From the NCBI GenBank assembly GCA_020630975.1, contig JAHDID010000002.1, positions 124,001 through 188,000 on the forward strand: a DNA stretch of 64,000 nucleotides, in the 5' to 3' direction. The position numbers and the translations under genes were made by a program. Source of the stretch: Verrucomicrobiota bacterium. GTDB lineage: Bacteria; Verrucomicrobiota; Verrucomicrobiia; Verrucomicrobiales; DEV007. The notes under the pieces are model-generated. The model was not told the origin of the DNA and did no database searches. It saw only the letters and a list, made by a program, of their open reading frames with translations. The stretch's first letter is position 1, and each line of letters begins with the position of its first letter. Positions 50,407 through 58,858 of this stretch are shown here, piece after piece.

Positions 50407-53220
50407 TCACGGTGTATCGATCACATCATAGGTATCGATGCTTTCGAGTAGCACGCGAAAGAAATTTCGATCTCGGCCCACCGTCGACTCTGCGGCTTCG
50501 GTAGTGGCGCCTTGACCGGTGACTAGAGATGGGCTCTGAGTGGTCCAGTCTTCTAGGTCTTCGCTTTTCTCGATTTTGTATTGGCCGCCCTCGACACTGT
50601 CCCAGGTCAGGATCACATCGTCGCCGCTGGGGCGGATGCCGCTCACATTCAGCTGGGCACCGGCTCCGCCCTGATAGGTCACCACATGGGGCTGCTCGAC
50701 AGCATCGAAGCCGACGGTGCTAGCCGCTGCGTAGTTGCCGCCCTGTTTTACACCATAGTATTGGCGACCGATGATGTAGGGGTAGGCTGGCTGGTAGGAT
50801 GCGTCCAGCGTGACAAAATACGCATAGGTCCCCTCGGGGAATTCGGGCGTGACACACCACCTGCCATTGCACTCATCGAGATCGAAATCGGTCCCCTGGC
50901 TGTAGCCATGATCACCTAGGTAGTCGTAGTCCTGCATGTACCAGCCCATAGGAAAGTCGGCGCTGATCGCGGGGCCTTCGGCGGCATCGTTCACTGGGCT
51001 ATCGCCGTGGCCATTGCGGATCGCCCACTGGGGCAGGCTCGCCCGACCGGTCTGGCGCAGATCATCGGTGCCATAGCTGCCATCGCGCTCCACAAATCCA
51101 CTGATCATCCTGCGCACCACGCTGCCAAAGGTAGCGGCATCGCCAAAGCCGTAGGGGCCGTAGATCGGATACCCATCGAAGCTCCAGCCTAGTATGGGGC
51201 TATGCTCTGGAGCACCCACTACCTCGGTATAGGTATGGGTAGCGGAGTCGTAGTCGACATGGTCGCCCAACTCGTGTCGCAGCGCCGTCGGGCTGATGTG
51301 GTGGTGGCTCTCGCCAGTGAATGGCTGGTGCGCCCCTGCCGGATCGAAAGTCGACCCCTCGGCTAGGCGAGCATTTCGGGTCCAGTACTCGGTGCCAGTC
51401 GCGCCGGTATCGACATCGGTCGTGCCATTCCAGTAAAAAGCATCGAGCTGATTGTGAATGATCGCGGTATTCACCCAGATGGCGATCGGACCAAAGTTGG
51501 TATTCGCGCGGCTAGTCGCTGGCTGAGGCAGGCGAGGGATGCGGGCTAGCATATCCCACTGGCTGGGGAGATTCACAAAGGGCTGAGTCTTTGCCTCGTC
51601 GAAGTACCACGGCCCCATGGTGTAGTGCGGCAGTGATGAGCCTTTCACATAGACCCAATTCGGACTCACGCGGATACTTTCCACGCCAGCGTAGGCGGGA
51701 GTGGTCTGCTCGCCATTGCGGATCGGCCCTCCCGTCGTCCAGGTGGTGTCAGTGGTGCCTGCTAGAGCCCGGTCCTGCGAGCGAAAGATGCGGGCGTACT
51801 CGGCACCAGCGATAGTCTGCCATTGGGTTTCCACCGGTTCATTGAGCTGATTCACGGCAGCGACTTGGCTAGCTAGATCGAGCTTCAATTGGTCGTAGAT
51901 GGCTTGCGTGGAGCTGGATAGTGTAGTCTGGAGTAGGTCGGTTTGCTCATCCGCATCCTGGCTCACGAGGTAGAGTTCTTCGGTGCCGTCTTGGAATTGG
52001 ATCAGCTTGTAGTCGCCGTCGCGGATCATGGTGCCACTGGCCGAGTCGTCGAGAGTCGAGCCAGAGGTTTCGCTATAGATCTGGCGATCGGCACTGGTTT
52101 GGTCGAGTAGGAGCGGCATCAGGCTGTCGCCGTCTATGGGCTTCACCGCAGGCTGGGTAGCGGCTACGTCGATACCAGCCATTTCTAGGATGGTCGAGTA
52201 GAGATCCACGGCCTGGACTAGGGCATGGCTTTCTCGATCGGGGTTTACGATACCTGGCCCACTGATCAGTAGCGGCACTCTCACCCCGCCTTCGTAGAGA
52301 GTACTTTTCGCATGGTCTCTGGAGAAAGGCTCTTCGATCACTGGCGAGGGCGTGCCATTATCGCCGATGAAGATCACCCAGGTATCGGCTAGCACTGCCG
52401 GATCGATACTCGAAAAGATCCGGCCGATCTCGGTGTCCATCGCCTCGATGGAGGCATTGTAGTGGGCGCGCTGGTTGGCATTCACCGGCATGGTATCCCA
52501 GTTGGCTAGGCGGCTATCGTAGCCGTGCAGGTCATTTGGCGGCTTGTGGTAGGGCGTGTGCGGAGCATTGAAGGCGACCCAGGCAAACCACGGCTCGTCT
52601 CCCTGAGCATCGATCCAGGCGATGGTGTCATCGGCGGTATCAGTCGTCGCATAGGTGGTGGTGCCATTGGTCGGGCCAGTCACGCCATTGATTATTTTGG
52701 TCCACGCGGTATAGCTACCACCCCCTGTATTCCCCCCGACCAAGCTGCCGTGCAGACTACCTGAGTAGTGTGGCCAGCCAGCGATATTGGCCGGATCGTT
52801 TTCGGAGTTGGGCCCCAGCGAGAGATGCCATTTGCCAAAATGAGCAGTGGCATAGCCGAGATCGCTATGCGCCGCGAAAGCACGAGGCAGGGTGAACTCT
52901 CCTGCCATCAGTTGGCCATCGTTAGCCGTCACAGCAGTGGTCACCCCATGGCGGTAGGGTTGGCGGCCAGTCAGGATCGAGGCTCGAGTCGGCGAGCAAG
53001 TCGCGTGTGCATAGGCTTGGGTGAACTGCACGCCCGTCGATTTCAGTGCATCGATATTCGGCGTAGCAGCCAAGTCCGCTGTCTGGGATGAGCTATACAG
53101 CGAATGACTATCGATGCCCATGTCATCGGCGATCAGCAGCAATATATTTCTCTGCTGAGCCAGACTCGACATGGCGATGCAGCTGAAAGCCAGAGCGATA
53201 AGTGTTTTGCCTCGGATCAT
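50407..53220 (-). CDS. Sulfatase fused to a YHYH-type domain
   Basis: A 937-aa exported protein. Signal peptide MIRGKTLIALAFSCIAMSS. Sulfatase domain residues 24-430: metal site I-A-D-D-M-G near 30, formylglycine site C-S-P-T-R near 75 and F-I-G-D-N-G-T near 283. A linker follows (430-560), then a YHYH-family domain near 560-830, with H-S-P-I-L-G-W-S-F-D-G-Y-P-I-Y-G-P-Y-G near 672. The namesake motif reads S-H-H-H in G-E-S-H-H-H-I-S-P. The C-terminal module (~860-930) is beta-rich with S-x-D-L-E-D-W, common in Verrucomicrobiota secreted proteins. It may bind and desulfate a cell-surface or algal polysaccharide. No partner gene is adjacent. Confidence 0.88.
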   Translation of the reverse strand: MIRGKTLIALAFSCIAMSSLAQQRNILLLIADDMGIDSHSLYSSSQTADLAATPNIDALKSTGVQFTQAYAHATCSPTRASILTGRQPYRHGVTTAVTANDGQLMAGEFTLPRAFAAHSDLGYATAHFGKWHLSLGPNSENDPANIAGWPHYSGSLHGSLVGGNTGGGSYTAWTKIINGVTGPTNGTTTYATTDTADDTIAWIDAQGDEPWFAWVAFNAPHTPYHKPPNDLHGYDSRLANWDTMPVNANQRAHYNASIEAMDTEIGRIFSSIDPAVLADTWVIFIGDNGTPSPVIEEPFSRDHAKSTLYEGGVRVPLLISGPGIVNPDRESHALVQAVDLYSTILEMAGIDVAATQPAVKPIDGDSLMPLLLDQTSADRQIYSETSGSTLDDSASGTMIRDGDYKLIQFQDGTEELYLVSQDADEQTDLLQTTLSSSTQAIYDQLKLDLASQVAAVNQLNEPVETQWQTIAGAEYARIFRSQDRALAGTTDTTWTTGGPIRNGEQTTPAYAGVESIRVSPNWVYVKGSSLPHYTMGPWYFDEAKTQPFVNLPSQWDMLARIPRLPQPATSRANTNFGPIAIWVNTAIIHNQLDAFYWNGTTDVDTGATGTEYWTRNARLAEGSTFDPAGAHQPFTGESHHHISPTALRHELGDHVDYDSATHTYTEVVGAPEHSPILGWSFDGYPIYGPYGFGDAATFGSVVRRMISGFVERDGSYGTDDLRQTGRASLPQWAIRNGHGDSPVNDAAEGPAISADFPMGWYMQDYDYLGDHGYSQGTDFDLDECNGRWCVTPEFPEGTYAYFVTLDASYQPAYPYIIGRQYYGVKQGGNYAAASTVGFDAVEQPHVVTYQGGAGAQLNVSGIRPSGDDVILTWDSVEGGQYKIEKSEDLEDWTTQSPSLVTGQGATTEAAESTVGRDRNFFRVLLESIDTYDVIDTP

Positions 53221-53367
53221 AGCAACCAGTGTCGCCGCTGATCTCTTTCAAAACTGTGATCGGTTGGGATTTCTGGGCTACTGTTGGTTTAGAAGCTCTC
53301 GTCAACCGCATCCCCATAAGAGTTACCAACATTTGACGCTAACCTAATCGACGGGTAGGCTACTGGT

Positions 53368-53721
53368 ATGAGTGAGACGATTGCCATTGATATGCCTGAC
53401 GCAGTGATGGACCGTTTTCGAAGGGCCGCTGAGAGCGCTAAGCGCCCAGTTCAAGAGCTGTTGGTCAATGCTCTGTCAAATTTTGCTCCTAAACCTCCAG
53501 ATGGCCTACCTCATGAGATACGTCTAGAGCTTGAAGGGCTGGAGTCGAAGTCAGATCAAGAACTGCAACAAGTTTTTGATGAAACGATGGATGCTCATTC
53601 TTTATCCGATTACTCCGAGGGCGATGACGGCGACCGTCTAATGATGCGAAAAGCCTACGCAGGAGTCCTGCTTCAGTGGAGAGGCTGCGAGCTGCCTGAG
53701 CTGAGTACCTCAAAGTCGTGA
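53368..53721 (+). CDS. Small protein paired with the HNH nuclease
   Basis: A 117-aa protein whose N-terminus (I-A-I-D-M-P-D-A-V-M-D-R-F-R-R-A-A-E-S-A-K-R-P-V-Q-E-L) resembles a short ribbon-helix-helix or antitoxin-type region, followed by an acidic helical segment. It ends one base before the HNH gene starts, so the two are one transcript. Such proteins paired with HNH nucleases occur widely; the pair is likely to be a toxin-antitoxin-like or defence module, but this is not established. Confidence 0.55.
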   Translation: MSETIAIDMPDAVMDRFRRAAESAKRPVQELLVNALSNFAPKPPDGLPHEIRLELEGLESKSDQELQQVFDETMDAHSLSDYSEGDDGDRLMMRKAYAGVLLQWRGCELPELSTSKS

Positions 53722-53722
53722 C

Positions 53723-54145
53723 ATGTCCGTCTACATCTCCAAAGGTCTTCGGGAACAGGTTTGGAACGATGCTCAAGGACTGTGTGGTTACTGCCAGACA
53801 CACGAGGAGTTGGTGGGTATCGCCCACGAGTATGAACATCTCACTCCTGTTGCTTTGGGTGGGGCAACGATAAGAGAGAACCTTTGGCTCTCCTGCCGAA
53901 GATGTAATTCCTTCAAAGGAGACCGAGTGAAGGGGCAAGATTCATGCTCAAATCAGGCGGTTCGTCTATTCCATCCGCGAAACGATCACTGGCAAGATCA
54001 TTTCTATTGGGAAGGTGGCGGGCTATATATCTGGGGTAAGACCGGTATCGGCAGGGCAAGTGTGGAAGTTCTCCAATTGAATTTGTCGATTGTTACGAAG
54101 GCTCGATCGGTTTGGATATTGAGTGGAAGGTTTCCTCCAATTTAA
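53723..54145 (+). CDS. HNH endonuclease
   Basis: A 140-aa protein. The zinc-binding pairs C-G-Y-C near 22-25 and C-R-R-C near 59-62 frame the core A-H-E-Y-E-H-L-T-P-V-A-L-G-G...E-N-L-W-L-S-C-R-R-C-N-S-F-K-G. The usual D/E-H pair (E-H near 39-40) and the closing Asn are present, so it looks active. The C-terminal half (H-P-R-N-D-H-W-Q-D-H-F-Y-W) is the common tail of this nuclease group. It follows the partner gene by one base. Confidence 0.85.
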   Translation: MSVYISKGLREQVWNDAQGLCGYCQTHEELVGIAHEYEHLTPVALGGATIRENLWLSCRRCNSFKGDRVKGQDSCSNQAVRLFHPRNDHWQDHFYWEGGGLYIWGKTGIGRASVEVLQLNLSIVTKARSVWILSGRFPPI

Positions 54146-54740
54146 AGGAAACACTCAAAGCCACCCTAATGCGGCAGGCCTTCTTCACTTGAAGATGATC
54201 TCAAGCTGACATGCCAGCTATCGTCGAAGATTGCTCACACCGTTCAACCTGAAAGTTTTCCCGCAGAATCGCGAAACGAAATATGCTGCTATCAAATGTC
54301 AGGATATCATACCTGCCCCTAATGTCAGGGTGACCGTTAGGGAACGTGACTCGGGGGGGCCTGTTACGGCCAAGAGGCGGCCCTAACATTACCAAATGTC
54401 AAATGAGATGTCCTGACCCCTTATTTTTGACCCTGACCCCTTTTTGACCCCTTATTTCTGGATATAATTGCGTATCAGACGGAAAAAGTGCCCGCGAATG
54501 ATGCTGGAGATGGGTGCGAGACTGTTGTGCTGCGTCATGATTTCGGCGTGGGGTAATTTAGGGCATCCGATGAGAGTTATCTATGGAAATTATAAATAAC
54601 CAACAGAATCTGGAGCAGACGGGAACTCTGGGGAGTTCCGCTACAGAGGTGGTAGAGGGAGAACCCAGTCTTCCTCGCGGCATCAGGCATTCGATAGGGT
54701 TGCCGGGCAGTTGGAAACAGCCACTCCCAGTGAGGCTGTG
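54146..54740. other. Decayed intergenic region with TGACCC tandem motif and repeat C copy 3
   Basis: TGACCC occurs at 54414, 54428, 54434 and 54445, three of them as TGACCCCTT(A)TTT. On the minus strand a 42-codon frame ending at 54452 (I-I-R-G-H-F-F-R-L-I-R-N-Y-I-Q-K) looks like a gene tail. Repeat C copy 3 (34 bp, with the GGGC-A-GTT/AAC-A-GCCC stem) is at 54698-54731. I see no intact gene. Confidence 0.55.
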
Positions 54741-54744
54741 ATCA

Positions 54745-54784
54745 AAATTCGATAGGGTACTGTCTGGACTGAATAGGGTACAAT
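54745..54784. repeat. 21-bp-period repeat D, two-unit copy 3, inverted
   Basis: On the minus strand: GGCCGATTGTACCCTATTC, then AGTCCAGAC, then AGTACCCTATCGAAT, with units 21 bp apart. This matches copy 1 at 25573-25610 including the shared AGTCCAGAC spacer. It lies 18 bp past the stop of the symporter remnant, as copy 1 lies just past the intact symporter. Confidence 0.85.
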
Positions 54785-54802
54785 CGGCCGCTGGCCGCTT
54801 TT

Positions 54803-54932
54803 TTACCTAAAGATGACGTAGAGGACGACCATGACGATGATCAGCAGGAGGGAGAGAAACTTGTAGTTGCCCATACCTTTCCAGCCGGCATCGCGCATTG
54901 GGGCAGGAGATTTAGCTAGGGGCTCGATTCTT
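54803..54932 (-). pseudogene. C-terminal remnant of a second sodium:solute symporter
   Basis: Translated on the minus strand it gives a ~42-codon frame containing M-R-D-A-G-W-K-G-M-G-N-Y-K-F-L-S-L-L-L and then V-M-V-V-L-Y-V-I-F-R and a stop. The intact symporter at 23802-25550 ends with R-D-T-G-W-K-G-F-G-N-Y-K-F-L-S-L-L-L and V-M-V-V-L-Y-V-I-F-R. An in-frame stop occurs just upstream, and no other symporter sequence remains. It lies between the sulfatase at 54983 and repeat D copy 3. The intact paralog has repeat D copy 1 in the same place, so symporter tail and repeat were evidently duplicated as a block. Confidence 0.88.
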
Positions 54933-54982
54933 TGCTATAGGCCCTATATGGCCTATACGACCTATGGGTTCTTTCTAGCTAC

Positions 54983-56428
54983 CTACGGTCGCCAAGGCAT
55001 GGGGCCGTCTTTACCTTTGGGTTCTAGAAACTTGGCATCGACTTCTTTGTACCAAGTGTGCAGCTTGCTACGCATCTGCTGTACCCGCTCGTCATGCTCT
55101 GCGGCTACGTCGTTTTGCTCGCCGATATCGTTGGCTAGATTGTAGAGATGCACGCGGCCGTCTTCGTATCGTTCGACTAGTTTCCAGTCGCCCATGCGTA
55201 CGGCTCCCGATGGGAAGCCGCCCTGATTGCTGTAGTGAGGGTAGTGCCAGTAGAGGGCTTCGCGGTCGAGCGAGCCACCTTTGAGAGCGGGGATCAGATC
55301 GATACCATCGATCGGTCCGGCACCTTTGGGCTCGCCGCCTGCGGCTTTGACGAAGGTCGGAAAAAAGTCAGTGCTCATCACTGGCACGGCGCTGGTCGCG
55401 CCGGGCTCGGTCACACCTGGCCAGCGTACGATGAATGGCTCGCGGATGCCGCCTTCGTAGATCCAGCCTTTGCCGCCACGGTGAGGGAGATTCGATGTCG
55501 GAGAGCCTTCGGAGGTGGATAGGCCGCCATTGTCAGAAGTGAAGGCGACCACCACATTGTCGGCCAGACCTAGCTCATCGACTTTGGTCATCACCTTGCC
55601 GACGGCTTCGTCCATGGCCTCGACCATAGCGGCGTAGACAGCGTGTTTCTGGAGGATGCGTACATTCCGAGGCTTATCGCCAAACACTTGCTCTTCAGCG
55701 GCAAACTCTTCCCCACTGATCTCGGCGGCGCGTTTTTTGTATTTCTCGACCAGGTCAGGACGCCCCATGAGCGGTGTGTGTACCGAGTAGAAAGAAACGA
55801 AAGCGAGAAAGGGTTGATCCTTATTTTCCTCCATGAAATTGCAGGTCTCTTGAGCTAAGCGATCAGGTAGATGCTCGCCATCAGGGCCGTCGCTCAGGCG
55901 TGGATTGCCGTAGGGAGAAAAGTATTTCTTACCACCGTAGGGACCACCGCGGTTATGGCCGCCGGCATTCACATCGTAGCCCTGCGCCTTTGGCCAGTGC
56001 TCCTCGGTCTTGCCTAGGTGCCATTTGCCGGCGAAGAAGGTGGCATAGCCTTGCTCCTTGAGCGCCTCGGCCATGGTCACTTCCTCTAGGTCGAGCTGAT
56101 CGTGCAGTGGCGCACTGTTGAATTTGCCCGCACGGCGACCGCTAAAGAAATTGGTGCAATCTTTGCGAGTCGGGTAGCGACCGGTCTGGATGCCGAAGCG
56201 TGTCGGTGAGCATACGGGATTGGCTGCATAGCCATCAGTGAACTTCATACCGGATGCAGCGAGTGCATCGACATGTGGCGTGTCGTAAAAGGAGTCGGGA
56301 TTGTAAGCACCGATGTCATTGTACCCGAGGTCATCGACGAGGAATACGACAAAGCTAGGTTTGGTATCGGCAGCGAGTGCAGGCAGACTGATCGCGATCA
56401 GCAGCAAAGTGAAAAGTCGTTGTTTCAA
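54983..56428 (-). CDS. Exported type-I sulfatase
   Basis: A 481-aa sulfatase. Signal peptide residues 1-20 (MKQRLFTLLLIAISLPALAA). Metal-site D-D in L-V-D-D-L-G-Y near 31. Formylglycine site C-S-P-T-R in A-N-P-V-C-S-P-T-R-F-G near 73. Then G-K-W-H-L-G-K near 134 and F-T-S-D-N-G-G near 294. Its C-terminus has E-x-x-L-Y-W-H-Y-P-H-Y and W-K-L-V-E. This is a standard arylsulfatase/N-acetylgalactosamine-type enzyme of the periplasm that needs cysteine-to-formylglycine maturation. The symporter remnant just downstream suggests that the gene once had a dedicated sugar importer. Confidence 0.92.
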   Translation of the reverse strand: MKQRLFTLLLIAISLPALAADTKPSFVVFLVDDLGYNDIGAYNPDSFYDTPHVDALAASGMKFTDGYAANPVCSPTRFGIQTGRYPTRKDCTNFFSGRRAGKFNSAPLHDQLDLEEVTMAEALKEQGYATFFAGKWHLGKTEEHWPKAQGYDVNAGGHNRGGPYGGKKYFSPYGNPRLSDGPDGEHLPDRLAQETCNFMEENKDQPFLAFVSFYSVHTPLMGRPDLVEKYKKRAAEISGEEFAAEEQVFGDKPRNVRILQKHAVYAAMVEAMDEAVGKVMTKVDELGLADNVVVAFTSDNGGLSTSEGSPTSNLPHRGGKGWIYEGGIREPFIVRWPGVTEPGATSAVPVMSTDFFPTFVKAAGGEPKGAGPIDGIDLIPALKGGSLDREALYWHYPHYSNQGGFPSGAVRMGDWKLVERYEDGRVHLYNLANDIGEQNDVAAEHDERVQQMRSKLHTWYKEVDAKFLEPKGKDGPMPWRP

Positions 56429-56566
56429 ATTGGAAATGAAAGTGCTGGTTTGATTGATGATTGGGTATACTAAAACGCCTCCACTCGAGCATCGAGTGCT
56501 GACACTCGATGCGTTGTGGAGGCGGATTTGAATGTGGGTCGGAAAAGCTGCGAGCGTGATGCTGGA

Positions 56567-57664
56567 TTATCGCTTCACACGGCCCACGCTTTCATTGGAG
56601 GATGAGCTTTTTGACTCATTACCACCGCGTCCCAGTCCGGAAAAAAGTCCTCCACCCGAGGAGCGCTCAGTCGATGTGGCAGGTGCTGCTTCACCAGTGT
56701 CGCTCTGCTCTCCGGCAGTCGATCGTGAGCCTTTAAAGATGTTACCTTTTCGCTGTGCACTGCGGTTGAGAGCTGAGAAGAAGCCGCTCGCACCAGTGTT
56801 TGAGCTACCGATCTGCCGAGCCGAAGCGATCGGTGTGGACTCCTCTTTTTCGATCTCTTCCTGAGTCTTTGGCTTAGCAGGATTTGATTTTTTGAATACC
56901 GCTCCGGTCTGCGCTACCGCTGGCTGGCTGGTAGAGCTTTTCTTCTTTGGTGCGGGCTTGGGCTTACTGGCTGCAGGCTTTCTCTCTGCTATCGCTGGAG
57001 CTGGCTTGATCTCAGGAGCCGTGGTCTCAGTTACGACTGGTTTCACTGCCTCTTTCATGGTGTCGACCTTGGGCTGCACCTTTTTCTCTACAGCTGCAGT
57101 GCCGCTAGCGGCCGCATCGTTTAGGATGATGCTGGAGGTGTCTCGGACCTGCTTTTTGATAGTAGGTGCTGGCTGCGGTGTGGGCGCTGGGGCGGGAGGG
57201 GTGTCCTGTATCACCACGGAGCTCGATGCGCGTGGCGTGAAGCTAGGGCGCTCGATCTTCATGGTATCGGCAGCAGTGGTTTTGACCTCCTCTACGGCTT
57301 TCTTGATCTCCGGCTTTGGAGGCGCTGGCGCAGGTGGGGTGGAGATCTTTGGCATTGGAAAGTCAGATTTGATCTCTCTAGGTGTGAAAGTGGGCATCGG
57401 AGTCGACTTGGGTGCTGGTGCAGGGGTGGGGGCAGGGCTGACCTTGGGTGCAGCAGGTGCTGCAGCCGCAGGTTTGGGAGTCGATGCAGGCTCATCGAAG
57501 TCGGTGCTGACTTTGCCGCCATTTTTCTCATATTCCTCGATGAGGGCGCGGAGAGCAGCTGCTTCTTCAGAGAGATCGCCAGGCGCGGTCTGACTCTGAG
57601 CCAGGGTGAAAGTGCACAGCAGCGCAGCTGCCAGCAGGAGCTTCGAGTAAAAATGAACTGTCAT
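56567..57664 (-). CDS. Exported Pro/Ala/Lys-rich low-complexity protein
   Basis: A 365-aa protein with a signal peptide (residues 1-23). Most of the rest is low-complexity sequence: Pro/Ala/Lys tracts (PAPTPAPAPKSTPMPTF, EIKKAVEEVKTTAAD), ending in a Ser/Gly-rich R-G-G-N-E-S-K-S-S-S-S tail. It has no enzyme motif. It could be a periplasmic spacer or structural protein linking envelope layers. A long open frame on the other strand (56892-57593) is an artefact of the composition. Confidence 0.65.
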   Translation of the reverse strand: MTVHFYSKLLLAAALLCTFTLAQSQTAPGDLSEEAAALRALIEEYEKNGGKVSTDFDEPASTPKPAAAAPAAPKVSPAPTPAPAPKSTPMPTFTPREIKSDFPMPKISTPPAPAPPKPEIKKAVEEVKTTAADTMKIERPSFTPRASSSVVIQDTPPAPAPTPQPAPTIKKQVRDTSSIILNDAAASGTAAVEKKVQPKVDTMKEAVKPVVTETTAPEIKPAPAIAERKPAASKPKPAPKKKSSTSQPAVAQTGAVFKKSNPAKPKTQEEIEKEESTPIASARQIGSSNTGASGFFSALNRSAQRKGNIFKGSRSTAGEQSDTGEAAPATSTERSSGGGLFSGLGRGGNESKSSSSNESVGRVKR

Positions 57665-57717
57665 GTTTGGTGTAAGCGTGGCTGAAGGATACTCATAACC
57701 CGCTCTGACACCACTTA

Positions 57718-58380
57718 TTAATTCAATTTGTCGTTTGTATGAGTCGAGGATTTTGGAAAAAACACAGGTCTCAACACCAGCCAGATCAGCGGTGGCAGGC
57801 AGGCGCTGAGAATGAGGGTCAAAAGCGGGCGCTCGACTCCTGCAGCCCCGATGGCAGCGAAGGTGAAGCCCAGAGGCACGCTACCGCAGCCAAGCGCCAC
57901 TACGAACCGCCGCAGCGGCATGCGCGACAGGCCTGCCATGCAGGTCATGATCTCGGGTAGCAGTGGCATCCAGCGCGATAACGCTATGGTCCAGCCACCT
58001 AGCTCGCCAGCAAACAGGCGCTCGCCTTCGGCCAACCCTTTGGGGCCAGCTATCTTTTCTGCGATGCCACGCCCGAGAGAGCGGCATAGCCCGTAGGCGA
58101 GTAGTCCAGATGCCATGGAGCCGATCGATGCCAGAGCCCCGCCCACGATGGGTCCGTAGATGAGCCCCAGCGCTGACATGACGACTGTGCCGAGGATGGG
58201 GAGAAACAAGTCGACCACCAGTAGGCCGATACCTGCCGCCCAGGCCCAGGCACCAGTCGAGCGCAGGGTGGCGACCGTGTTGTCCATGGACATCCAGGTC
58301 TCGATACGATCGCCGAGCAACAGGAATGGTACTAGGACCAAGATGGCTAGGATAAGGAATATCAGAGCGAGGCGTTTCAT
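57718..58380 (-). CDS. TVP38/TMEM64 (VTT/DedA-like) family membrane protein
   Basis: A 220-aa protein with about six helices. The VTT core is visible: G-L-I-Y-G-P-I-V-G-G-A-L-A-S-I-G-S near 74-90, a re-entrant-type G-G-W-T-I-A-L-S-R-W-M-P-L-L-P near 127 and the conserved R in L-S-R-W-M-P. Members are related to DedA and eukaryotic scramblases and may help lipid handling. The reading frame ends with a short basic tail. The gene is divergent from the flavin-binding protein gene at 58403. Confidence 0.8.
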   Translation of the reverse strand: MKRLALIFLILAILVLVPFLLLGDRIETWMSMDNTVATLRSTGAWAWAAGIGLLVVDLFLPILGTVVMSALGLIYGPIVGGALASIGSMASGLLAYGLCRSLGRGIAEKIAGPKGLAEGERLFAGELGGWTIALSRWMPLLPEIMTCMAGLSRMPLRRFVVALGCGSVPLGFTFAAIGAAGVERPLLTLILSACLPPLIWLVLRPVFFPKSSTHTNDKLN

Positions 58381-58402
58381 CTCATGCTATATCTGCCTCA
58401 CC

Positions 58403-58846
58403 ATGCGACCGACACCCGATCCCGTCGACCCCGAAAAACTAACGGAGCTGACCCATGCCGTGATCAAAGCCGCCAAGTTTCCCATGCTAGCCACCGTGGA
58501 TCCCGAGGGACAGCCGCGAGTCCGCCCTGTGTCGCCAGTGCGGGTCGATGCCGATTTTACCATCTATGTCGCCAATCTTCGAGCCTATCAAAAGACCAGT
58601 GAGATAGCCGCCAACTCGAAGGTCGAGCTCGCCTATCTAGCGCCCGATCACGATCAGGTGCGCATCACTGGGGAAGCCGTGGTGCTAGAGGATGGCGACA
58701 TCATCCAAGCTATCTGGGATGCCAATCCGCTGCTGCGCCGCTACCTAGGCGATGTCGATAATCCCGATCTGATCATCTATCAGGTCCAGCCTCATGCCGT
58801 GCGCTTCATGCGCGAGTGGGCGCTGGAGTATTTTGATGTGGTGTGA
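58403..58846 (+). CDS. Pyridoxamine-5'-phosphate-oxidase-like flavin-binding protein
   Basis: About 147 aa from the ATG at 58403; the open frame continues upstream within the divergent gene, but that is antisense. It forms a split-barrel: F-P-M-L-A-T-V-D-P-E-G-Q-P-R-V-R-P-V-S-P near 27-46, Y-V-A-N-L-R-A-Y-Q-K-T near 56 and V-R-I-T-G-E-A-V-V-L near 90. This is the PNPOx-like fold that binds FMN or F420. The specific cofactor and substrate cannot be told. It probably acts in the cytoplasm. Confidence 0.8.
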   Translation: MRPTPDPVDPEKLTELTHAVIKAAKFPMLATVDPEGQPRVRPVSPVRVDADFTIYVANLRAYQKTSEIAANSKVELAYLAPDHDQVRITGEAVVLEDGDIIQAIWDANPLLRRYLGDVDNPDLIIYQVQPHAVRFMREWALEYFDVV

Positions 58847-58858
58847 TGGACGGTGCGC

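Noticed and set aside
54583-54741. 52-codon frame starting MEIINNQQ
   Set aside because: Its last third is the palindromic repeat C, so it is probably not a gene, although the first part is protein-like.
56892-57593. 233-codon frame on the plus strand
   Set aside because: It is antisense to the Pro/Ala-rich gene; low-complexity GC-rich codons keep the opposite strand open.
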